DNA of 64,000 bases from Salipiger pallidus (GCF_014643635.1 NZ_BMJV01000004.1:372001-436000), one strand, 5' to 3'; positions 1-9,294 are shown, counted from the stretch's first letter. A program made the numbers and translations. The notes: generated by a model from the sequence alone, not told the origin.

Positions 1-1065
1 CACGAGGCCGGGGAACTTGTTCATATTGTCGAGCATGTTCTGCGGGTAGATGATCATCTTGTCGACAACGCCTGCAAGGCGGTTCAGCGCGAAATCGAGC
101 GTGATGGTGGCGTCGGGGGCGATGCCGCGCTCGACCGAGCTGTGCGAGATGTCGCGTTCATGCCAGAGGGCGACGTTCTCCATCGCCGGGATCACGGTCA
201 TGCGGACAAGGCGCGCGAGGCCGGTGAGGTTCTCGGTCAGGACCGGGTTCTTCTTGTGCGGCATCGCCGACGAGCCCTTCTGGCCCATGGAGAAGAACTC
301 CGCGCCCTCGAGCACCTCGGTGCGCTGCATGTGGCGGATCTCGATGGCGACGTTCTCGATGCTGGAGGCGATGACACCCAGCACGGCGAAGAACATGGCG
401 TGGCGGTCACGGGGGATCACCTGGGTGCTGATCGGCTCGGGCTTGAGGCCGAGCTGCTGGCAGACATGTTCCTCGACCGCCGGGTCGATGTTGGCGAAGG
501 TGCCGACGGCGCCCGAGATCGCACCGGTGGCGATTTCCTCGCGGGCAGCCACGAGGCGGGCGCGGTTGCGGTCCATCTCGGCGTAGAAACGAGCGAAGGT
601 GAGGCCCATGGTGGTGGGCTCGGCGTGGATGCCGTGGGAGCGGCCGACGCGCACGGTGTCCTTGTGCTCGAACGCGCGTTTCTTGAGCGCGGCCAGAACG
701 TTGTCGACGCCCTTCAGCAGGATGTCGGCGGCGCGCACCAGCTGCACGTTGAGGCAGGTGTCGAGCACGTCCGACGAGGTCATGCCCTGGTGGACGAAGC
801 GCGCCTCGTCGGCGCCCACGTGTTCGGCGAGGTGGGTGAGGAAGGCGATGACGTCATGCTTGGTGACGGCCTCGATCTCATCGATGCGGGCGACGTCGAA
901 GTCCACGTCCTTGGCTTTCCACACGGCGTCGGCGTTTTCCTGCGGGATGACGCCGAGCTTGGCCTGCGCGTCGCAGGCGTGGGCCTCGATCTCGTACCAG
1001 ATGCGGAACTTGGTTGCGGGTTCCCAGATCGCGGTCATCTCGGGGCGGGCATAGCGGGGGATCAT
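1..1065 (-). CDS. purB: Adenylosuccinate lyase, 3' end outside the window
   Basis: PurB cleaves SAICAR to AICAR and adenylosuccinate to AMP, two steps of cytosolic purine synthesis. On the minus strand the ATG at 1065 opens a frame reading [14 protein letters not shown], the usual N terminus of this family, and stays open to base 1, so about 355 residues are visible and the C terminus is missing. The fumarase/aspartase-superfamily signature [11 protein letters not shown] lies near residues 263-275. The TSSDVLDT motif near residue 95 and the [10 protein letters not shown] motif, which carries the catalytic histidine region, are also readable. I chose 1065 because the protein aligns with family starts there. 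The window edge cuts the gene; nothing suggests it is broken. Confidence 0.95.
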   Translation of the reverse strand, partial: MIPRYARPEMTAIWEPATKFRIWYEIEAHACDAQAKLGVIPQENADAVWKAKDVDFDVARIDEIEAVTKHDVIAFLTHLAEHVGADEARFVHQGMTSSDVLDTCLNVQLVRAADILLKGVDNVLAALKKRAFEHKDTVRVGRSHGIHAEPTTMGLTFARFYAEMDRNRARLVAAREEIATGAISGAVGTFANIDPAVEEHVCQQLGLKPEPISTQVIPRDRHAMFFAVLGVIASSIENVAIEIRHMQRTEVLEGAEFFSMGQKGSSAMPHKKNPVLTENLTGLARLVRMTVIPAMENVALWHERDISHSSVERGIAPDATITLDFALNRLAGVVDKMIIYPQNMLDNMNKFPGLV

Positions 1066-1161
1066 CGGCGGTCCTCTGGTTGATTGGGGACTTGGTGGCG
1101 GGTTGCGGTTGGATTGGGCGCGTCATAGGCCCTGAGGGGCTGGGCGGCAAGTGCAGCGAGG

Positions 1162-1236
1162 GAAGGGGGCGCTGCCCCCCTCTTGGCTGCGTCAATCCAC
1201 CCCCCGGCGTATTTGGAAAGAGAAGAAGGGGCGGGC
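1162..1236 (+). repeat. Dispersed intergenic hairpin element, copy A
   Basis: The copy has a GGGGGC-GCT-GCCCCC hairpin followed by CCCCCGGCGTATTT and AAGAGAAGAAGG. Related blocks occur at 19333, 42920 and 46755. Copy A ends only a few bases before the GTG of the next gene, and its AAGGGG supplies a plausible ribosome-binding site for it. Confidence 0.6.
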
Positions 1237-1238
1237 GC

Positions 1239-1640
1239 GTGCGGCTGGCGGAGTTCATCGGGGAGTGGAGCCTTGAGCGCGAGATCTCGCAGGCGGATGG
1301 CGGGCAGGCGCGGTTCGAGGGGATGGCGGAATGGCGCGCCTCGGGGGGCGGCGCCGATTACCTTGAGCGGGGCGAGCTGGTGATGCCCACCGGACGCTTT
1401 GCCGCCGAGCGGCGCTATCGCTGGGAGAGCGATTTATCGGTGTGGTTCGACGATGGGCGGTTCTTTCACCAGGTGCCCGAGGCCGGGGGGGAGACCGGGC
1501 ATTGGTGCGATCCCGATCAGTATGATGTCAGCTACGATTTCAGCCTCTGGCCGCTGTGGCTGGTGCGCTGGCAGGTGCGGGGGCCGCGCAAGGATTATGT
1601 GATGGTGTCGCGTTACGCGCCACTGGAGGCAAAGGGGTGA
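1239..1640 (+). CDS. DUF6314 family protein
   Basis: This is a 133-residue soluble protein of unknown function, recognised as DUF6314, a family common in Rhodobacteraceae. The visible pattern is an N-terminal FIGEWSLER strand, a central SVWFDDGRFFH strand and a C-terminal block CDPDQYDVSYDF..WPLWLVRW.VRGPRKDY, as in a small lipocalin-like beta barrel; the fold is an inference. I chose the GTG at 1239 because the frame upstream gives low-complexity residues unlike the family, and AAGGGG sits 9-10 bases before it. That Shine-Dalgarno lies inside a dispersed intergenic repeat. There is no operon partner: purB runs away on the other strand and the next gene starts 126 bases downstream. Confidence 0.75.
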   Translation: MRLAEFIGEWSLEREISQADGGQARFEGMAEWRASGGGADYLERGELVMPTGRFAAERRYRWESDLSVWFDDGRFFHQVPEAGGETGHWCDPDQYDVSYDFSLWPLWLVRWQVRGPRKDYVMVSRYAPLEAKG

Positions 1641-1766
1641 GATTTCCGTATCTTACGGCGCGGTATGCGGTGGTATTCCCGTAAGGTGCTGGAACCGCTT
1701 GGGAAAATCGCTTTACTTGGGCGCGGTTCCGGGTAGGTTCCCCGGGCCGGAACGAAAGGACGCCCC

Positions 1767-3065
1767 ATGCCCCCCATCGCGGACCACCCGCTGCGCTATC
1801 AGCTGGCCAACGAGCTACATGCGCGGCCCTTCCCGTCGCTGCACGCACCGGGCCGGGCGGTATTCCTTGCGGTGAAGAAAGCTCAGGATGCGGCCTCGCG
1901 CGATCGGAGCGAGGATCTTGCGCATCTACTGGATCTGCTCGACCGCTACGGCACGCCGCATCCACAGCCCGGCGCCACCCATTTCAGCGCCGCTATCGGG
2001 CGGCATGTGTTGAAATGGGAGCAGCATACCGAGTTTGTCACCTACACCGTCTTCCTGCGGGGGCTGGGTGAGCGGCCCTATGATCCGGCGGACTTCGATG
2101 TCTTCCCCGAGGATTGGCTGGCGGCGGCGCCGGGCGTTCGCGTGACCTCGGCGATGATCCGGGTCTGCGAGCGGCCAGACCATGCGCGCGAGATCAACGA
2201 TCTTGCCAACACCTGGCTGGTGCCGGACAGCATGGCGGTAAGCCGGGTTCTGGACGATGCCATCGTGGTGGCGGGGGATTTCCGCATCGACGCGGGCGGG
2301 CATCTGCGCTTTGCCGTCTTCCCCGCCGCCGGAACCGGCGAGCGGCGGGTGGGACGTGTGGTCCAGCGCCTGTGCGAGATCGAGACTTACAAGGCCATGT
2401 CCATGCTGGGCTTTACCCGGGTGCGCGAGATCGCCGCGAAAATGACCGCCATCGACGAAACCCTGACCGGCTTGATGACCGAGATGACTCACGGCTCGGC
2501 CCCTGAGGAAGAGACGCTGGGATCTCTTTTGCGGGTGTCCTCCGAGCTCGAGACGCTGTCAGCGCAGACCGCCTTCCGGCTCTCGGCGACCGCCGCCTAC
2601 GAGGCGCTGGTGACACAGCGTATCACGGTGCTTAGGGAAGAGCGGTTCGAGGGGCGGCAGACCTTCCGTGAGTTTATGGCGCGGCGGTTCGATCCGGCCA
2701 TGCGCACGGTGAAGAGTGCTGAAAAGCGGCTCGAGGCCATGTCAGCGCGGGCGATGCGGGCCGGGGACCTGCTGCGCACTAGGGTCGAGGTGAAGCGGTC
2801 CGCACAGAACCAGGACCTGCTGGCCAGCATGGACAAGCGCGCCGACCTGCAGTTGCGTCTGCAGCACACGGTCGAGGGGCTGTCGGTGGTGGCGATCAGC
2901 TATTATGCCGTGTCGCTTGTGGGATACCTGCTGTACCCGCTGGCGGAGCAGGTGGAGATGAGCAAGGGCATGCTCAGCGCGCTGTCGGTGCCGCCGGTGG
3001 TGCTGGCGGTCTGGTGGGGGCTGCGGCGGATCCGGAACAAGGTGTCCGGCGGCGATCACCCGTAA
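1767..3065 (+). CDS. DUF3422 family membrane-anchored protein
   Basis: This 432-residue protein starts with HPLRYQLANELHARPF, the typical opening of DUF3422, whose biochemical role is unknown. The middle part, about residues 215-370, is helical and charged. It ends in two hydrophobic segments near residues 372-396 and 405-425, as the family does, so the bulk probably faces the cytoplasm on a C-terminal anchor. The ATG at 1767 follows AACGAAAGGACG, a reasonable ribosome-binding site. Its last ten bases overlap the end of the convergent sulfotransferase-like gene. The intact length and conserved ends argue for a functional gene. Confidence 0.8.
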   Translation: MPPIADHPLRYQLANELHARPFPSLHAPGRAVFLAVKKAQDAASRDRSEDLAHLLDLLDRYGTPHPQPGATHFSAAIGRHVLKWEQHTEFVTYTVFLRGLGERPYDPADFDVFPEDWLAAAPGVRVTSAMIRVCERPDHAREINDLANTWLVPDSMAVSRVLDDAIVVAGDFRIDAGGHLRFAVFPAAGTGERRVGRVVQRLCEIETYKAMSMLGFTRVREIAAKMTAIDETLTGLMTEMTHGSAPEEETLGSLLRVSSELETLSAQTAFRLSATAAYEALVTQRITVLREERFEGRQTFREFMARRFDPAMRTVKSAEKRLEAMSARAMRAGDLLRTRVEVKRSAQNQDLLASMDKRADLQLRLQHTVEGLSVVAISYYAVSLVGYLLYPLAEQVEMSKGMLSALSVPPVVLAVWWGLRRIRNKVSGGDHP

Positions 3066-3799
3066 TCATACCCCAGCCGCGCCTCGAGCCCGAGGTCGAG
3101 GCGGCTGCGCAGGAAGGCCATGTCCTCGGGGGGCATGGCGTCTGGCGTGGCGGGGCGATTTGCGATGGCGGGCAGGAATTTCGAGCCGAGGCGCTTCATC
3201 ACCGGGCGGTAGGGGCCCGGTGCGGGCTGGCCTGCGGCCTCTGCCAGCTCTGCGAGGAACCGTTCGGGCGCGGCCTGCACTGCCTCGAGACGGCAGAAGA
3301 CCACCGAGCACTCCCGGTTGAAGAAGCTCAGCAGCCCGCGCAGTTTCGCCTGCCGCAGGGCGAAGAGGTCGGGCCAGGGCAGGCCGGTGTAGGGATCGCG
3401 GTCATATTGCAGCGGCTGCCCCACGCCCCCCAGCGCCTTGACCTGCGGGAAATAGCGGGGGCGGTCGGCGATGGTGGCCCATTCGGTGCGGATGAAGTCG
3501 GAGAACGCCAGCGCCTGCATGGCGGGCGGGCAATGCCAGGGCTTGGCATGCATGGACAGGGCCCAGCGGGCCGCATCACGGACCAAGCAGATCACCGCCG
3601 TGTCCGGGGGGATCGCCGTCATGTGGGGCAGGGCGTGTTTCCAGCCCAGATCTTCAGTCGGGGCGAGGGCGGTGTTCCGGCCCACCAGCCGCTTGACGAA
3701 ATTGGTCCCGGACGAACGTTCGCCGAGCACCTGGTAGCGACCAACCGGGCCGCGCAGGGCGATCTGCCAGCCGGTTACCGCAAACTGTTCTGAAATCAT
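3056..3799 (-). CDS. Sulfotransferase-like P-loop protein
   Basis: This 247-residue protein has GERSSGTNFVKRL near residue 20, which resembles the 5'-PSB loop that binds PAPS in bacterial sulfotransferases. VICLVRDAARWALSM near residue 80 resembles the 3'-phosphate-binding RDP..R..S region. I therefore expect transfer of a sulfuryl group to a carbohydrate or small-molecule acceptor, which the sequence does not identify. I chose the ATG at 3799, ahead of MISEQFAVTG and preceded by GGGCGG; the frame is open upstream to 3952 but that stretch looks non-coding. It is divergent from a glycosyltransferase gene 125 bases away, so the two may decorate the same surface glycan. Its 3' end overlaps the DUF3422 gene by 10 bases. 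Confidence 0.65.
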   Translation of the reverse strand: MISEQFAVTGWQIALRGPVGRYQVLGERSSGTNFVKRLVGRNTALAPTEDLGWKHALPHMTAIPPDTAVICLVRDAARWALSMHAKPWHCPPAMQALAFSDFIRTEWATIADRPRYFPQVKALGGVGQPLQYDRDPYTGLPWPDLFALRQAKLRGLLSFFNRECSVVFCRLEAVQAAPERFLAELAEAAGQPAPGPYRPVMKRLGSKFLPAIANRPATPDAMPPEDMAFLRSRLDLGLEARLGYDYG

Positions 3800-3923
3800 C
3801 GCATTACCGCCCGTTCTTGCCGCGTGCCCTGCGCGCCACGATAAACTGATCCCCGCCGATTGGCGATATTCAACCGCGGGGCGCGCCGCTAACATCGCAT
3901 GAAAGACAAATGGGGGCAGGCAG

Positions 3924-4799
3924 ATGCAATCGGTGGCTGCGGCGATCACCATGGTGCGGGACGACCCGTTCTTCCTTCGGACGTGGGTTCGATACTACGG
4001 CGACCTGCTGGGGCGCGAGAATTGTACCGTGGTGAACCATGGACACGGGGACGAGGTGCGGCGCATCGCCGAAGGGTGCAACATCGTCGGTATTCCGGGT
4101 GATCCCCACAAGAACTTCGACATGAAGCGCTGGCGGCTGCTGGGTGGGCTCGTGCAGGGGCTGCGCAGCTATTATTCCCACGTCATCGTCGGGGACGTGG
4201 ACGAGCTGGTGGTGCTCGACCCCGAGGTGGGGGTGTCTTTGGTGGACTGGTTGGCTCAACAGCCGATCCGCCGGCTGCTGACGCCGCTGGGCATCGAGGT
4301 GATCCATCGCCCCGCGCTTGAATTGGAGCCGGTGAGCGGGGGCATCCTGGGCCCGCGCCGCCATGTTCGTCTCGCGCCGCATTACTCCAAGCCATGCGTC
4401 ATTTCTCTGGGAACCAAGATCGCGCGGGGCGGACATTATACACAGGCGTCAAAGCTGTTCGCGCCGGACCCGCTTTACCTCTTCCATCTGAAGTTCTGCG
4501 ATTTCGAGACATATGTCTCTACCCTGAACCAGCGAAACGCGATGACCGAAACGGTGGGGGGCGATGCGCGCGAGGTTTCCATCGGGCGCCACTGGTTTGC
4601 CGAAGCCCGGGGCGAGGACCGCGAGGTCTTTGCCCGGTTTGACGATCTGGAGATGCAGGAAGGGTTCGACTTGGCCTGGGTCCGCAAGCGCATGAAGCGT
4701 AGCTGGAAGGCGCGGAGCGATACGGGCTTCTGGCAGTTCGACCGGCCGGACTATCGGCTGCAGTATGTCCTGCCGGAGCGCTTCGTGGGGATGTTCTGA
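3924..4799 (+). CDS. Glycosyltransferase family 2-like protein
   Basis: The protein has 291 residues. A DVDE motif at residues 91-94, directly after a hydrophobic strand (VIVG), is the DXD-type metal and nucleotide-sugar site of a GT-A glycosyltransferase. The N terminus (AAITMVRDDPFFLRTWVRYY) matches the Glyco_tranf_2_4 group. No membrane segment is visible, so it should act in the cytoplasm or at the inner face of the membrane. The ATG at 3924 follows GGGGGCAGG. The neighbouring divergent sulfotransferase-like gene suggests a shared pathway making a sulfated glycan, which is an inference. Donor and acceptor cannot be told from the sequence. Confidence 0.7.
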   Translation: MQSVAAAITMVRDDPFFLRTWVRYYGDLLGRENCTVVNHGHGDEVRRIAEGCNIVGIPGDPHKNFDMKRWRLLGGLVQGLRSYYSHVIVGDVDELVVLDPEVGVSLVDWLAQQPIRRLLTPLGIEVIHRPALELEPVSGGILGPRRHVRLAPHYSKPCVISLGTKIARGGHYTQASKLFAPDPLYLFHLKFCDFETYVSTLNQRNAMTETVGGDAREVSIGRHWFAEARGEDREVFARFDDLEMQEGFDLAWVRKRMKRSWKARSDTGFWQFDRPDYRLQYVLPERFVGMF

Positions 4800-4879
4800 C
4801 GCAAAGGCGCTCCGCTCAGCGGGGGCAGACGCCGTATCTGTTAGGGCGCGATGCGCAGCCGCAGCTCAGGGAGGGGGGC

Positions 4880-5422
4880 TCAGAACCCGCTTAGCGATGA
4901 CACGAAAGCGATGGACGCGGCGCTTACGGGAACCGCGCTTTTGACGCCTTCGGAGGCGGCCACCAGAAGAGACCGCGAGTTGTCGTCCAGCAGCCCCATC
5001 CCGGCCTCGACCACGCTGGCAGGCGTGTAGATCAGAGCGGCCGCAAGGAAGGCCCCCAGTATCACGCCGCTGGAATTGCTGCGCTTGATGGTCTTGGGGC
5101 GGCTCATGGTCCAGCGGAAAACGTTGATCCCCAGCGCAACTGCGGCAACCGCGAGGAATACGGTGAGGGCGAGGAGGACGACATGCTGCTGGCCAGCTGA
5201 CAGGCTGCCGTCCGCGAGGTGGACTTCGATGGCCTCGCGGTTGCGGGCCACGGTCATCACGATGTAGGCGCCGCCAAACCCGGTGAGCATGTTGAGGAAG
5301 GGACGGCGGCTTCCCTTTTCGGGGCGCTTGGTCTGACCGTTGCGGCAAGAGGACGCATCAATCCGACGCACGCGATCCCTGAAGTCCGCTTGGGTCATCT
5401 TTCTAAAAGCATATGTCCGCAT
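4880..5422 (-). CDS. Unknown membrane protein, 180 residues
   Basis: I do not recognise this protein. A basic N-terminal third (RDRVRRIDASS..) is followed by three hydrophobic stretches near residues 44-60, 80-100 and 120-140, so it is probably an inner-membrane protein. A basic loop, SRPKTIKRSNSS, follows the second segment. Codon use matches the high-GC neighbours and no other frame here is credible. The ATG at 5422 has AAGGG 12 bases upstream; an in-frame ATG at 5398 with AGAAAG before it is equally possible. It is a single gene between two convergent or tandem neighbours, with no operon context that suggests a role. Confidence 0.5.
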   Translation of the reverse strand: MRTYAFRKMTQADFRDRVRRIDASSCRNGQTKRPEKGSRRPFLNMLTGFGGAYIVMTVARNREAIEVHLADGSLSAGQQHVVLLALTVFLAVAAVALGINVFRWTMSRPKTIKRSNSSGVILGAFLAAALIYTPASVVEAGMGLLDDNSRSLLVAASEGVKSAVPVSAASIAFVSSLSGF

Positions 5423-5831
5423 CGGTCGTTCTTGCCCTTGCTGGCGATCTGCCTGTCTTCACGTCCGGTCCGCGGTTCCGTCTCCATTGGGGCTTCTGTC
5501 CCGGAGCGGCGCGGGGGTATCCGGCGCGATGTGTTAAGAGCTAGGGGTGAATAAAGGCAAATTCGTGCACTGATTAAGGCCGGCTGCGGATGAACTGGCG
5601 TTAAGTCGATAAAACCCCCTCAAATAACGCCTTGTTTGCTTAATTTTTGATCAATACCTGTCCTCACCTGTGACCATAGCGTGATGGGCGGCGCTGGAAG
5701 TGCCGCAAAGGTTGTTTAATCACTGCCTGAAGTCAGGTTTTTGACAGAACGGGGAACACAAGTGGCGACACCGGCGACAAATCCGCCGGTGCCAGAGAAT
5801 CACCTGTGGATCCGCTGCGATTCATCCATGG
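5423..5831. other. Intergenic stretch, no gene seen
   Basis: I find no credible coding frame in these 409 bases. The 5580-5660 part is AT-richer than its surroundings. A small CCTGA-AG-TCAGG-TTTTT hairpin at 5726-5742 is too weak to call a terminator with confidence. Confidence 0.4.
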
Positions 5832-7235
5832 TCACTCGGACATGGCCGCCAGCATGCGCGCCCAGCTACGGGTGCCCTTGTGGAAGCTCTCGAGGTCGTA
5901 TTTCTCGTTCGGGCTGTGAATCATGTCGTCGTCCTTGCCCCAGCCAACAAGCATCGCGTCCATGCCGAGGATCGACTTGAAGTAGCCTGCGATTGGGATC
6001 GACCCACCGCAGCCCGCATAGGCCGCCGGATCGGGCCATTCGTCGGTCAGCGCCTTGCGCGCCGCCTCGAAGGCCGGGTGGTCGGTGGACATCTGCGAGG
6101 CGGGCGAACAGCTGTGGTCCTTCCACGTGATCTTGCAGTCCGCCGGCAGCTGCGCCTCGACCCAGGCGCGGAAGTTCTTGCGGATCGCCAGCGGATCCTG
6201 CGTGCCCACGAGCCGGAAGCTGAGCTTCGCCGAGGCCTCAGAGGGCAGGACGGTCTTGAAGCCCGCGCCGGTGTAGCCCGACCAGATGCCGTTGATCTCG
6301 GCAGTGGGGCGCGACCAGATCATCTCGAGCGGGGTGACCGATGCTTCGCCGGCCGGCTCGGAGAGGCCGACATCCCCTAGGAAGGTCTTGTAGTCAAAGC
6401 CAAGCCCCTCCCATTGCGCCTTCATCTCGGGGTTGAGCACCGGTACGCCTTCGTAGAGGTCCGGCACCTGGATGACGCCGTCCTCGTCGAAGAGGTTGCC
6501 GAGGATCTTCGTCAGCACTCGCGCCGGATTCATGGCAAGTCCACCATACATGCCAGAATGCAGGTCCTTGTCGGGGCCGGTGATGGTGAACTCCTCGCCC
6601 AGCAGGCCGCGCAGCATGGTCATGATGGCGGGGGTCTTCGACTGAAAGAGGCCGGTGTCGCAGATCAGAGCCAGATCACAGGTCAGTTCGTCCGCGTTCT
6701 CTTTCATGAAGGGCACGAGGGATGGCGATCCGGATTCCTCTTCGCCCTCGAGGAAGAAGGTGATCTTGCAGGGCAGCTCTCCATGTTCAGCCTTCCATGC
6801 GCGGCAGGCTTCGATAAAGGTCATCAGCTGGCCCTTGTCATCGGCAGAGCCACGGCCACGGATAACCTTGCCCTTGGCGGTGTCCTCGATCGCCGGATCG
6901 AAGGGATCACGGCGCCAAAGGTTCAGCGGGTCAACCGGCTGCACGTCGTAATGGCCGTAGAAGAGGATGTGCGGGCCGGTGCTGCCCTTTGGGCCGTCGA
7001 CGTGCCCCACCACCATGGGGTGCCCGGGGGTGGGGCGTTTTTCCGCCTTGATGCCAAGAGATTGCAGGTCGGTCACGAGCCAGTCCGCGGCACGGTCGCA
7101 ATCGCCCTTGTAGGCCGGATCGGTCGAGATCGAAGGGATTCGCAGCAGCTCGAGCAGGCGGTCGGTCGCTGCGGGCAGATCGGAATCGATCCGCGCCAGC
7201 ACAGTGTCGAGCTTTGCATTAGGGGAGGATGTCAT
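5832..7235 (-). CDS. M20 family zinc dipeptidase
   Basis: This 467-residue M20 metallopeptidase hydrolyses dipeptides or related N-acyl amino acids with a dinuclear zinc centre. The metal and catalytic motifs are readable: GHYDVQP with H95 and D97, RGSADDKGQ with the bridging D132, and FLEGEEESGS with the catalytic and metal glutamates at about 165-166. The dimerisation lid lies between roughly residues 220 and 390. The C-terminal metal histidine sits in DDDMIHSPNEKY. No signal peptide is present, so it should be cytosolic. It stands alone; downstream is an intergenic region and upstream a transporter remnant. Family members include carnosinase-like and succinyl-diaminopimelate desuccinylase-like enzymes, and the exact substrate is open. 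Confidence 0.88.
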   Translation of the reverse strand: MTSSPNAKLDTVLARIDSDLPAATDRLLELLRIPSISTDPAYKGDCDRAADWLVTDLQSLGIKAEKRPTPGHPMVVGHVDGPKGSTGPHILFYGHYDVQPVDPLNLWRRDPFDPAIEDTAKGKVIRGRGSADDKGQLMTFIEACRAWKAEHGELPCKITFFLEGEEESGSPSLVPFMKENADELTCDLALICDTGLFQSKTPAIMTMLRGLLGEEFTITGPDKDLHSGMYGGLAMNPARVLTKILGNLFDEDGVIQVPDLYEGVPVLNPEMKAQWEGLGFDYKTFLGDVGLSEPAGEASVTPLEMIWSRPTAEINGIWSGYTGAGFKTVLPSEASAKLSFRLVGTQDPLAIRKNFRAWVEAQLPADCKITWKDHSCSPASQMSTDHPAFEAARKALTDEWPDPAAYAGCGGSIPIAGYFKSILGMDAMLVGWGKDDDMIHSPNEKYDLESFHKGTRSWARMLAAMSE

Positions 7236-7314
7236 GGTGGGGAGAACTCCTGCGGTCGGTCACGTTCCCGCGACCCTAGGATCGCCCCCCGGTACTGTCC
7301 AGTCCGCCCCCGGA

Positions 7315-7482
7315 TCAGAGCGTCAAGACTGCGAGACCGCCCAGCATCAGCGCCGTTGCCAGCCCCTGCCACAGGCTGAGCTCTTCTCCGATGGCGGGGG
7401 CAGAGAGCGGAACGATCAGCGTCCCGGCGACGCCGATGGCTATGTAGATCACCGAATGACCGACACGGCGCTCCAGCGTTGT
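7315..7482 (-). pseudogene. 3' fragment of an EamA/DMT-type transporter
   Basis: On the minus strand a 55-codon frame ends at a TGA (7315-7317) and reads a typical last segment of a drug/metabolite transporter: YIAIGVAGTLIVPLSAP, then GEELSLWQGLATALML, then a final hydrophobic helix. In this family GE.l...q..G..li..G..l is the last helix pair. An in-frame stop (TAA, 7485-7483) immediately precedes it and no start codon is available, so the rest of the gene is gone. The call rests on pattern similarity alone. Confidence 0.4.
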
Positions 7483-7788
7483 TTAGTCCAGGAGGTCAGG
7501 AGAAGGAAGCGATATCAGAGGGTTATGTACCTTCTCTAACTCGCCTGATGACAGTTTCCGCCTCACGTTTGCAGTGGCGTGGCCAAGGGCGGTGGTCCGT
7601 GCAAGGGCGCGCTGCGGGAAACGAAGCAACGGCACTGCACGTGGGGCACTGGAAAAGGAGCAAGGTTGCGCGCGAGACTTTGTGCGGCGTGTCGAGTGTC
7701 TGAAGGGATGCGCCCGCGGGGGCGGCTAAGTCGGGCGCTTCACACCGTCCATGCCTTGAGAGCGGCTAGCGACTGTAATCCGAAAGTC
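7483..7788. other. Upstream region of hemA, no gene seen
   Basis: These 306 bases hold short open stretches without convincing starts or family resemblance. I see no RNA gene. The functional content recognised in the wider gap is the FNR-type box that follows. Confidence 0.4.
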
Positions 7789-7802
7789 TTGATGTATATC
7801 AA
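7789..7802 (+). promoter_or_regulatory. Perfect FNR/FnrL box upstream of hemA
   Basis: The sequence TTGATGTATATCAA is an exact match to TTGAT-N4-ATCAA, the FNR/FnrL consensus. It lies 181 bases upstream of the hemA start. FnrL control of hemA is known in Rhodobacter sphaeroides, so low-oxygen activation of haem synthesis is the natural reading here. The transcription start was not determined. Confidence 0.8.
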
Positions 7803-7982
7803 GGATGCGACATTTAGGATGCCTCTAAACCGTGGACATGACGTTTACCGGACGGTATCCAAACCCGACCAGGCCCGAACCAGAAACGGCTTGGACCCGC
7901 CCAGGAAGAGGCAGCGCAGAATGACCCCCAACCCGTTCCGTCAGGGCGGGGGTGCGCGGCAAGACCAAGGAAGGAGACGCCG

Positions 7983-9206
7983 GTGGACTACACCGCGAAG
8001 CTCGACGAAGCCCTGAACCGCCTGCACGAGGAAGGTCGTTACCGCACGTTCATCGACATCGAGCGCAAGAACGGCCAGTTCCCGCATGCCACGTGGCGCA
8101 AGGCGGACGGCTCCGAAGAGGCGATTACCGTCTGGTGTGGCAACGACTACCTCGGGATGGGGCAGCACCCGAAGGTCCTTGCCGCCATGCACGAGGCGAT
8201 CGAGGCAACGGGCGCGGGCTCTGGCGGGACCCGCAACATCTCGGGCACCACGGTTTATCACAAGCGGCTCGAGGCGGAACTGGCGGACCTTCACCAGAAG
8301 GAAAGCGCATTGGTCTTTTCGTCGGCCTACATCGCCAATGACGCGACCTTGTCGACGCTGCCCAAGCTGTTCCCCGGCCTCATCATCTATTCCGACGAGC
8401 TCAACCACGCCTCGATGATCGAGGGCATCAAGCGCAACGGCGGCGCAAAGCGGATCTTCCGTCACAACGACGTCGCCCACTTGCGCGAACTGATGGCGGC
8501 GGACGATCCCCGCGCGCCCAAGCTCATTGCCTTTGAATCGGTCTATTCGATGGACGGCGATTTCGGCCCCATTGAAGAGATCTGCGATATCGCCGACGAA
8601 TTCGGCGCGCTGACCTACCTCGACGAGGTGCACGCGGTGGGCATGTACGGCCCGCGCGGTGGCGGCGTGGCCGAGCGTGACAATCTTCTGGACCGGCTCG
8701 ACATCATCAACGGCACTCTGGGCAAGGCGTTTGGCGTCTTCGGCGGTTACATCGCCGCGTCTTCCAAGATGTGTGACGCGATCCGCTCCTACGCGCCGGG
8801 TTTCATCTTCACCACCTCGATTCCACCGGCGGTGGCGGCAGGGGCGGCGGCATCTATCGCGCATCTCAAGACGGACAGTGCGATCCGCGAACGTCACCAA
8901 ACCCAGGCGAAGATCCTAAAGCTGCGGCTCAAGGGCATGGGCCTGCCGATCATCGACCACGGCAGCCATATTGTTCCTGTGATCGTCGGCGACCCCAAGC
9001 ACACCAAGATCCTGTCGGACATGCTGCTTGAGCGCTACGGCATCTACGTTCAGCCGATCAACTTCCCGACCGTGCCCCGCGGTACGGAGCGTCTGCGCTT
9101 TACCCCGTCGCCGGTGCATGGCCCGGGCGAGATGGACGCGCTGATCCGCGCCATGGATTCGCTCTGGTCCCATTGTGCCCTGAACCGGCAGGAACTGAGC
9201 GCCTGA
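7983..9206 (+). CDS. hemA: 5-aminolevulinate synthase
   Basis: HemA condenses glycine with succinyl-CoA to 5-aminolevulinate, the first step of tetrapyrrole synthesis by the C4 route used in alphaproteobacteria; it is a cytosolic PLP enzyme. The 407-residue length is standard. The PLP lysine is K248 in NGTLGKAFG, the same number as in the Rhodobacter capsulatus enzyme. The glycine-rich [12 protein letters not shown] near residue 78 and the DEVHAVG cofactor motif near residue 214 are also present. The start is GTG at 7983, 7-8 bases after AAGGAAGGAG, and gives the usual MDYTAKLD N terminus. The gene is monocistronic, with an FNR box upstream and an intrinsic terminator 57 bases after the stop. 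Confidence 0.97.
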   Translation: MDYTAKLDEALNRLHEEGRYRTFIDIERKNGQFPHATWRKADGSEEAITVWCGNDYLGMGQHPKVLAAMHEAIEATGAGSGGTRNISGTTVYHKRLEAELADLHQKESALVFSSAYIANDATLSTLPKLFPGLIIYSDELNHASMIEGIKRNGGAKRIFRHNDVAHLRELMAADDPRAPKLIAFESVYSMDGDFGPIEEICDIADEFGALTYLDEVHAVGMYGPRGGGVAERDNLLDRLDIINGTLGKAFGVFGGYIAASSKMCDAIRSYAPGFIFTTSIPPAVAAGAAASIAHLKTDSAIRERHQTQAKILKLRLKGMGLPIIDHGSHIVPVIVGDPKHTKILSDMLLERYGIYVQPINFPTVPRGTERLRFTPSPVHGPGEMDALIRAMDSLWSHCALNRQELSA

Positions 9207-9262
9207 TACCGCGAACCTGACACCGCTTGGGGCTGAACCATCCTGCGCAGTGCTCAAAATCG

Positions 9263-9294
9263 AACCTCTTCCGTCCGTCGGGAGAGGTTTTTTT
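9263..9294 (+). terminator. Intrinsic terminator after hemA
   Basis: AACCTCT pairs with AGAGGTT around a 13-base loop containing CCGTCCGTCGG, and a run of seven T follows. It lies directly after hemA on the same strand. Confidence 0.75.

Noticed and set aside
5726-5742. CCTGA-AG-TCAGG-TTTTT as terminator
   Set aside because: The five-bp stem would close with a two-base loop and no gene ends directly upstream.
7540-7790. Structured RNA upstream of hemA
   Set aside because: The stretch is GC-rich with short complementary pieces, but I could match it to no known RNA family and saw no terminator at its end.
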